From NCBI RefSeq assembly GCF_902686445.1, contig NC_062224.1, forward strand, positions 50,529,156-50,593,155: 64,000 nt of DNA. The letters run 5' to 3'. This DNA is from Sciurus carolinensis. Lineage: Eukaryota > Chordata > Mammalia > Rodentia > Sciuridae. The notes under the pieces are model-generated. The model saw only the letters and a list, made by a program, of their open reading frames with translations. It searched no databases and was not told where the DNA came from. Numbering within the stretch: the stretch's first letter is position 1; every line of letters begins with the position of its first letter. The position numbers and the translations under genes were made by a program. Positions 59,459-64,000 of this stretch are shown here, piece by piece.

Positions 59459-60032
59459 CTATCAAAGAAAAAAATAAGTTAATAATATATCCTTAGGCAA
59501 AATTTCATATTCCACAGTCATCAAGTGCTTTTAGAAAACTTTTTAAAAACATTCTTCAGTTTTTCAAGAATTTGATAGCACTTTTTGGTTCTAGATACAA
59601 TCACGCTGAGTCCCTGAAACATGACGCCCCTCCTCCACATAGGGTCTGGATATTGATGTGTGATGAATACTTACATTTTTCTTGAACTGTCATTTTAATA
59701 GGTGTGTACAACAGCACAGAAACCAACAATACTTTCTAAATGTTCAGTGTTTATATTTAATTTCCTAAAATATTTGAATTCAAAGATAATTTCTACAAAT
59801 GGATTCATTATAAATCACATAAAATGGTATGACTTAACTATCTTCTAAGAGAAACAAACACAAATTATGGCATATTAGCCAACTTCTGAAAACTCATTAA
59901 CAGGAAGGTTCCAAAAGTGTCTACATTTTTTGATGCTAACAGATAAGCTCTAAATCTACTGTGGCTAAAAAGATGTTAGTTCTTTATATATCCCCACTGT
60001 GAAATCTGCAGCCTAATTTCTAAGTTTACTAC
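59459..60032. other. PRPF18 intron 1, left part
   Basis: Begins with the pyrimidine-poor acceptor of exon 2. No repeat or gene recognised before the LTR candidate. Confidence 0.5.
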
Positions 60033-60499
60033 TTCTGCCTGCGTCCTGTGGGCGAGGGAGTGGGTAACCATCAGAGATGTGGGCTGGCTGTGAAATAAAA
60101 ACTATGAAAGTAATATTACAAAATAAACACAGAAGACCAGAAATATATATTTTAAAAGCGGGGGCAGTGACAGGTTGAGCAGGCCTGATGGGTCTGACTC
60201 CTAGCAAAGAGAAAAAACCCACACTTGCTTTATTTATAGCAGTACAGACCAAAGGGGATCGGCAGAGAGCTCCTTCATGAAAAAGAGGATAAGAGTAGGG
60301 ATAAACAGGTTGTTTGGGGCTTGGCAGGTTATGCCCAGCTCGTGACAGCTGTGTTTGAACCTGGGGTTGTGAGCTAAGGCAGGTGCCAGCATGATCTGGG
60401 TTTCTCAAACTGGGGAATTTCATCCAAGAGTTCCCAGAAAAGCAGCTTCTCTGCTTTAATGGCTAAACAATGCCCATAGTTTATACCCGGCTCTCAACA
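60033..60499 (-). mobile_element. Candidate solo LTR (class II / ERVK-like)
   Basis: On the reverse strand the segment starts TGTTGAGAGCCGGG, an opening resembling rodent class II LTRs, and has a TATAAATAAAG motif two-thirds along. TACTAC occurs exactly at both flanks (60,027-60,032 and 60,500-60,505), and six bases is the target-duplication size of class II retroviruses. The 3' end does not finish in the expected CA, which is the main doubt. A 136-codon reverse frame here is incidental. No viral protein-coding sequence is seen. Confidence 0.55.
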
Positions 60500-60505
60500 T
60501 ACTAC

Positions 60506-62210
60506 TATCTTCACCTCCTCTTCTTGGATCTTACTCTGTTGATAAGTTTGCTCAACTATAGATACTGTACTATTTTATTAATAGTAATTATACCAGAATC
60601 TCAATAATACTTCCCCATATGCATTTAGCACCACTAGTTTCAAAAGTTCATTCATTCAGGTAATGACCACAAGTGGACGTTAAAATATTAGAAGGATGCT
60701 AAAAATATTAGAAGGCTAAGATGGAAAGATCAGGCTGCCAACACTTGAAACCACTGATCAAGTCTAGAATTTGTAAAAGATTATGTACCTCTTACATGAT
60801 ACCACAGGAAGTACACAGCATCATCTATCAAATACTCTTTACCCTAAATGTAGGAGTAGAGGAGTAAACAAAATGGTAACACAACTAAGTAATCAAACAA
60901 ATCCAGAACACTGTACAAACTTAGTCCTCCTTTCTCCGACATGTCAATGGTGGTGAAGGGAGAGCAGCTGGAGGAATGAAAACATTCTTGATTAAAAGAA
61001 ACCAATAATCATAATAACAAATGCAATTAGTCAAATTTGTGTGGATCTCATTTGAAAAAACCAACTGTTAAAACATATATATAAATATACACTTTAAGTT
61101 GACTGGGGATATATTAATGTAAATTTGATAAGCTTAAGGAAACAATTTTAATTTTCTTAGATGTGATCATATTTCGGTGATATAAAAATATGTCCTTTAA
61201 TTTTTAGAGTTACAGGTGTTAGGGAAAGGCTATACAAGTTCATTACACAATTCTATTTTTGTGAATAAAGTTTAAAAGTTTAGAATAAAGTTTAAAAGTT
61301 CATTAATTCAATAAACACCAATAGACTTACCTACCTTACACCAAGCACACCTTTCATATACAAAGATGAAGATGTAATTATGGTAAGGAATTGAAGGCAT
61401 CATCTAATCATCAAACTACCATGAAAAAGACAGGAGCAAATGATACTATTCCTCTTTTAGAGGTGAGAAAGCTGAGAATTGGGAAGGGTTGTAACATTTC
61501 AAGAACTTAACAGACCTGATGAATAACAAAGCCAGGACTAGACCACTGGTCCTTAAATCCTTTGTACTTATCTAATTTTCCAAGATAGTTAGTCACTCTC
61601 AAAATTCAGGATTTTAGATTGTTCCTTTTAACTATGTAGTAGGTAACTATTACATTTTAAATAGGTAAGCTGGCAAACACCTGTTAGTATCCTTTCAGGA
61701 AGGGTTGAGATGAAGGAAGTAAAAGGACTGTCAAGGACAGAGTCCACAGTACAATGTAACCTTTGACTACCATGTCTTCATTCCATTGAATACCCCTAAC
61801 AAAAGCTTGACACTAGAACATCTCAAAAAGTCATCTGTAGACCCTTGCAGGGCCCTACCTGCTGCTTTTCAAATATTCTTGCACTATGTCCAAGTTGTAC
61901 TTTCTAGACTATAAAACTAAGGATTCACAGATCTAAAGGGCACAAACCTTCCTACCACATCACCTGAAATGCCTATCTACACTAAACAAGGTATCAAATG
62001 TCAAAAATAACATGCAACCATGATTGTCAATATGAATAATTTAAAATTACCATTCCTTCAATCACATTAAAGCAGTGTTTATATAAATGGATACAAACAT
62101 CATCAAAAGCTCTGTAAAATCTGTTTGATGTTTAAGATCTCTTATGTAATTCTCTATTTTAAACACAATGAACTTATTTCATTTTGAGGAAAAAAAAAAA
62201 AAGTTCTGAA
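60506..62210. other. PRPF18 intron 1, mostly unique sequence
   Basis: A diverged reversed MIR is visible at about 61,445-61,560 (CTTTTAGAGGTGAGAAAGCT, GAATAACAAAGCCAGGACTA). A 20-bp-scale direct duplication (AATAAAGTTTAAAAGTT) lies at 61,264-61,300. No exon recognised. Confidence 0.5.
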
Positions 62211-62400
62211 AAATCTGGGTGCGGTGGTGCACACCTGTAATCCCAGTGGCTTGTGAGGCTGAGACAGAAGCCTTAGCAACTTAGCAAGAGCTTAAGCAAC
62301 TCAGGGAGACCCTGTCTCTAAATAAAAAACAAAAAAGGGCTGGAGATGTGGCTCAGTGGTTAAGCAGCCCTGGGTTCAATACCCTGTACCAAAAAAACAA
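62211..62400 (+). repeat. B1-dID SINE
   Basis: TCTGGGTGCGGTGGTGCACA head, GACCCTGTCTCTAAATAAAA linker and degenerate ID GGGCTGGAGATGTGGCTCAG. Confidence 0.88.
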
Positions 62401-62953
62401 AGCAACAACAAAAAACAAACTCTGCAAAAAAGCACTAGGACTTAGAAACTATGAAGCCTGATACTCAAAGCAAAACAATATGTGTGAGGTCACAAACCAT
62501 GAGGCAGGACAACATCTTGTTAGAGTGAAAACAAACCTTAAGAGTCTGAAGTAATATATCAAACAGGAGGGTACATAATTTAAAGAGACACATTGCTTTC
62601 CAAGATGAAAGAATCACAGTGTTAGTAAATCCTGTTAGCCATGCAATGTTTTTCAGTGATGTCAGTAAAATCTCAAGAAAATAAAAATAAAACAAGCTTA
62701 AGAAAAGAAGGTAACCAAAACAGAGAACATATCAAATGATTCTGCTTACATGAAATTCTAAAAAAAAAATCTAAACTACCTAGAGTAACCAAAAGCAGGT
62801 CAGTGGCTGACTGTGACAGGATGCAGGGAAAGACAAGGAGAAATTACAAAGAGGCATAAGGAGACTTTTGAATGAGATAGGTATGTTCATTCTCTTCATT
62901 CTGCAGACAGTTTCATTAAACACAAGTCCAACTGTACACTTTAAATACATACA

Positions 62954-63055
62954 GTGTGGGCTGAGGGTGTAGCTCTGTGGTACAGGGCTTGCCCAGATGC
63001 ACATGGTCCTGGGTTAGATTCCCAGAATCCTCTCCAAAACTAAAACAAAAACCAG
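62954..63055 (+). mobile_element. ID SINE with target duplication
   Basis: GTGTGGGCTGAGGGTGTAGC start, GGGCTTGCCCAGATGC and B-box-like GGGTTAGATTC. TACATACA flanks it at 62,946-62,953 and 63,056-63,063. More diverged than the copies at 55-57 kb. Confidence 0.85.
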
Positions 63056-63217
63056 TACATACAATATACTGTGATGCCAAAACTTAAAAAAAAAAAAAAA
63101 AAAAAAAATTCCACAAGAAGAATTCTAAGAAAGATGGGCAGCAGTGAGAGAGGGACTGAGGGAAGGGGAAGAAAAAGGGGAGAAGGGAAAGAATAACAAA
63201 CAATAGTGGTAGTGGTA

Positions 63218-64000
63218 TGTCACTGGCTCTTTGCGGTGCCAAATTCACAGGTATTTGTCACTGCCTGCAGCAACAATTTGTTCACAGGTATTTGTCACTG
63301 CCTGCAGCAACAATTTGCGTGGGTCTTTATGGGTGGTGGACTGGAAACTGAGCTACCTCTATTTTTCTTTTAGTGGGCTGCTTTCTCGCTTATTCGCTTG
63401 TTCCCTGGGCTACTGAGGAAGAAAGGCTTTTCTTAGAGAGAGAGACTTTGCTTAAGAGAGAGAGACTACACTTTCAGAAATCTTATCTTCTTAGTTCAGC
63501 TGCTTCTTCTTAAAGGTGTGTCCTGCATCCTGTGAACTAAGGGTGCGTCTATCTGAGGTGCTTCTTAGTGATAGCGTACTGCGATCTGCCTATCTGTGAT
63601 CTAGAGGTGTGTTCTCAATTCTCTGCTCTGTGATCTGCCTTCCCCCGCTGCCCCTACTCGCTGCTTCTATCTGCTTGCCACTTCTTCTTCTTCCTTTCTG
63701 CTAATGGCTTCTCCGCTTCTTTCTGCTAGCTGCTGCTCTTACTGTCCCTCCTTCCTTTCGCTCCTTACTGTCGTGCCCCCGCCCACCAGTCGTTTATATT
63801 CCCTCCAGGAGGAGGAGGGCGGGGCCACGCCAGTTGCAATCAGGCGAGGAGCCAGCTGCCCTATCACAGCAAGTGTTAAAACGAGCAGGCCCAAGCAGGT
63901 ACGCTCGGGAACACCTGTGCACACGTTGTGCACGTGGACTTAACTGAATATGGCCAATGATAAATCACCTGAGTGTGCTTATGCCAATTAACCTCCTCAC
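63218..64000 (-). mobile_element. LTR of an endogenous retrovirus, cut by the window end
   Basis: Read on the reverse strand, the unit has a CG-rich U3-like part with a GC box (GGCCCCGCCC), then GAATATAAACG as TATA box about 30 bp on, a long purine-rich segment with repeated AGAAG and AGATCACAGA units, and an end GAGCCAGTGACA at 63,218. No primer-binding site follows the end, so it is a 3' or solo LTR. Its start lies beyond the window. It is in PRPF18 intron 1 in the same direction as the gene. Composition differs sharply from the AT-rich surroundings. Non-coding. Confidence 0.65.
63244..63317 (-). repeat. Perfect 37-bp tandem duplication in the LTR
   Basis: Two identical copies (63,244-63,280 and 63,281-63,317), each starting TTCACAGGTATTTGTCACTG on the plus strand and ending AACAATTTG. 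They lie near the 3' end of the LTR. Confidence 0.97.

Noticed and set aside
60013..60423. 136-codon reverse-strand frame
   Set aside because: It falls within the LTR candidate, an untranslated region, and has no domain.
63244..63317. CRISPR-like repeat (two 37-bp units)
   Set aside because: Two head-to-tail copies without spacers, in a mammalian LTR.
63704..63943. 79-codon plus-strand frame with many Ser/Cys
   Set aside because: It runs antisense through the LTR promoter-like part; the GC-rich composition explains its openness.
59459..64000. PRPF18 exon 1 (first 22 residues)
   Set aside because: I looked on the reverse strand for a start followed by DILKSEILRKRQ-type coding sequence and did not find it; it must lie beyond the window.

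Overview
The window is nuclear DNA from a mammal, most probably a squirrel-family (Sciuridae) rodent. The evidence is two vertebrate multi-exon genes with GT-AG introns and a dense load of two SINE types. One is a tRNA-Ala-like ID element with A and B boxes. The other is a B1/7SL-like unit fused to a degenerate ID (the B1-dID or MEN design known from squirrels and dormice). L1, L2, MIR, MaLR, Tigger and hAT relics are also present. There is no prokaryotic or organellar gene content. The species is inferred from repeat type only.

Layout. 1-12,035 (+): 3' end of FRMD4A. It has a 97-bp coding exon (735-831), an alternative terminal coding exon (3227-3298, protein end STDE) and a last exon (from 8746). 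The last exon encodes a second C-terminus ending GTLV, followed by a roughly 3.2-kb 3'UTR with an ATTAAA signal at 12,010. 12,036-24,666: gene-free DNA between convergent genes. It holds an L2 relic split by a MaLR LTR, an unclassified old repeat, old and younger L1 pieces (one carrying an ID SINE with a perfect target duplication), MIR and B1-dID copies, and probably the PRPF18 3'UTR at its right edge. 24,667-59,458 (-): nine of the ten coding exons of PRPF18, residues 23-342 of 342. Exon 1 lies beyond the right end. All introns seen are phase 0. The last intron is 18.3 kb and contains a MaLR LTR, a 5'-truncated L1, a near full-length L1 with broken ORFs, a Tigger-type element and a retrocopy-like 3' end. 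59,459-64,000: PRPF18 intron 1 with two LTR candidates on the same strand as the gene. The right one has a GC box and TATA-like motif and runs off the window.

The order FRMD4A -> <- PRPF18, tail to tail, is as recalled for human chromosome 10p13. FRMD4A is a FERM-domain scaffold of epithelial polarity. PRPF18 is a second-step pre-mRNA splicing factor. They share no known pathway, and the window is a linkage block, not an operon. I see no evidence of a new enzymatic or defence system. The points of most interest are the FRMD4A C-terminal switch (with or without a PDZ-ligand-like end), the all-phase-0 exon structure of PRPF18, the one-sided orientation of every SINE recognised in PRPF18, two ID SINEs inserted one after the other at the same target, and the promoter-bearing LTR upstream of PRPF18 exon 2. 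Repeat limits were set by eye and are approximate unless a target-site duplication is cited.
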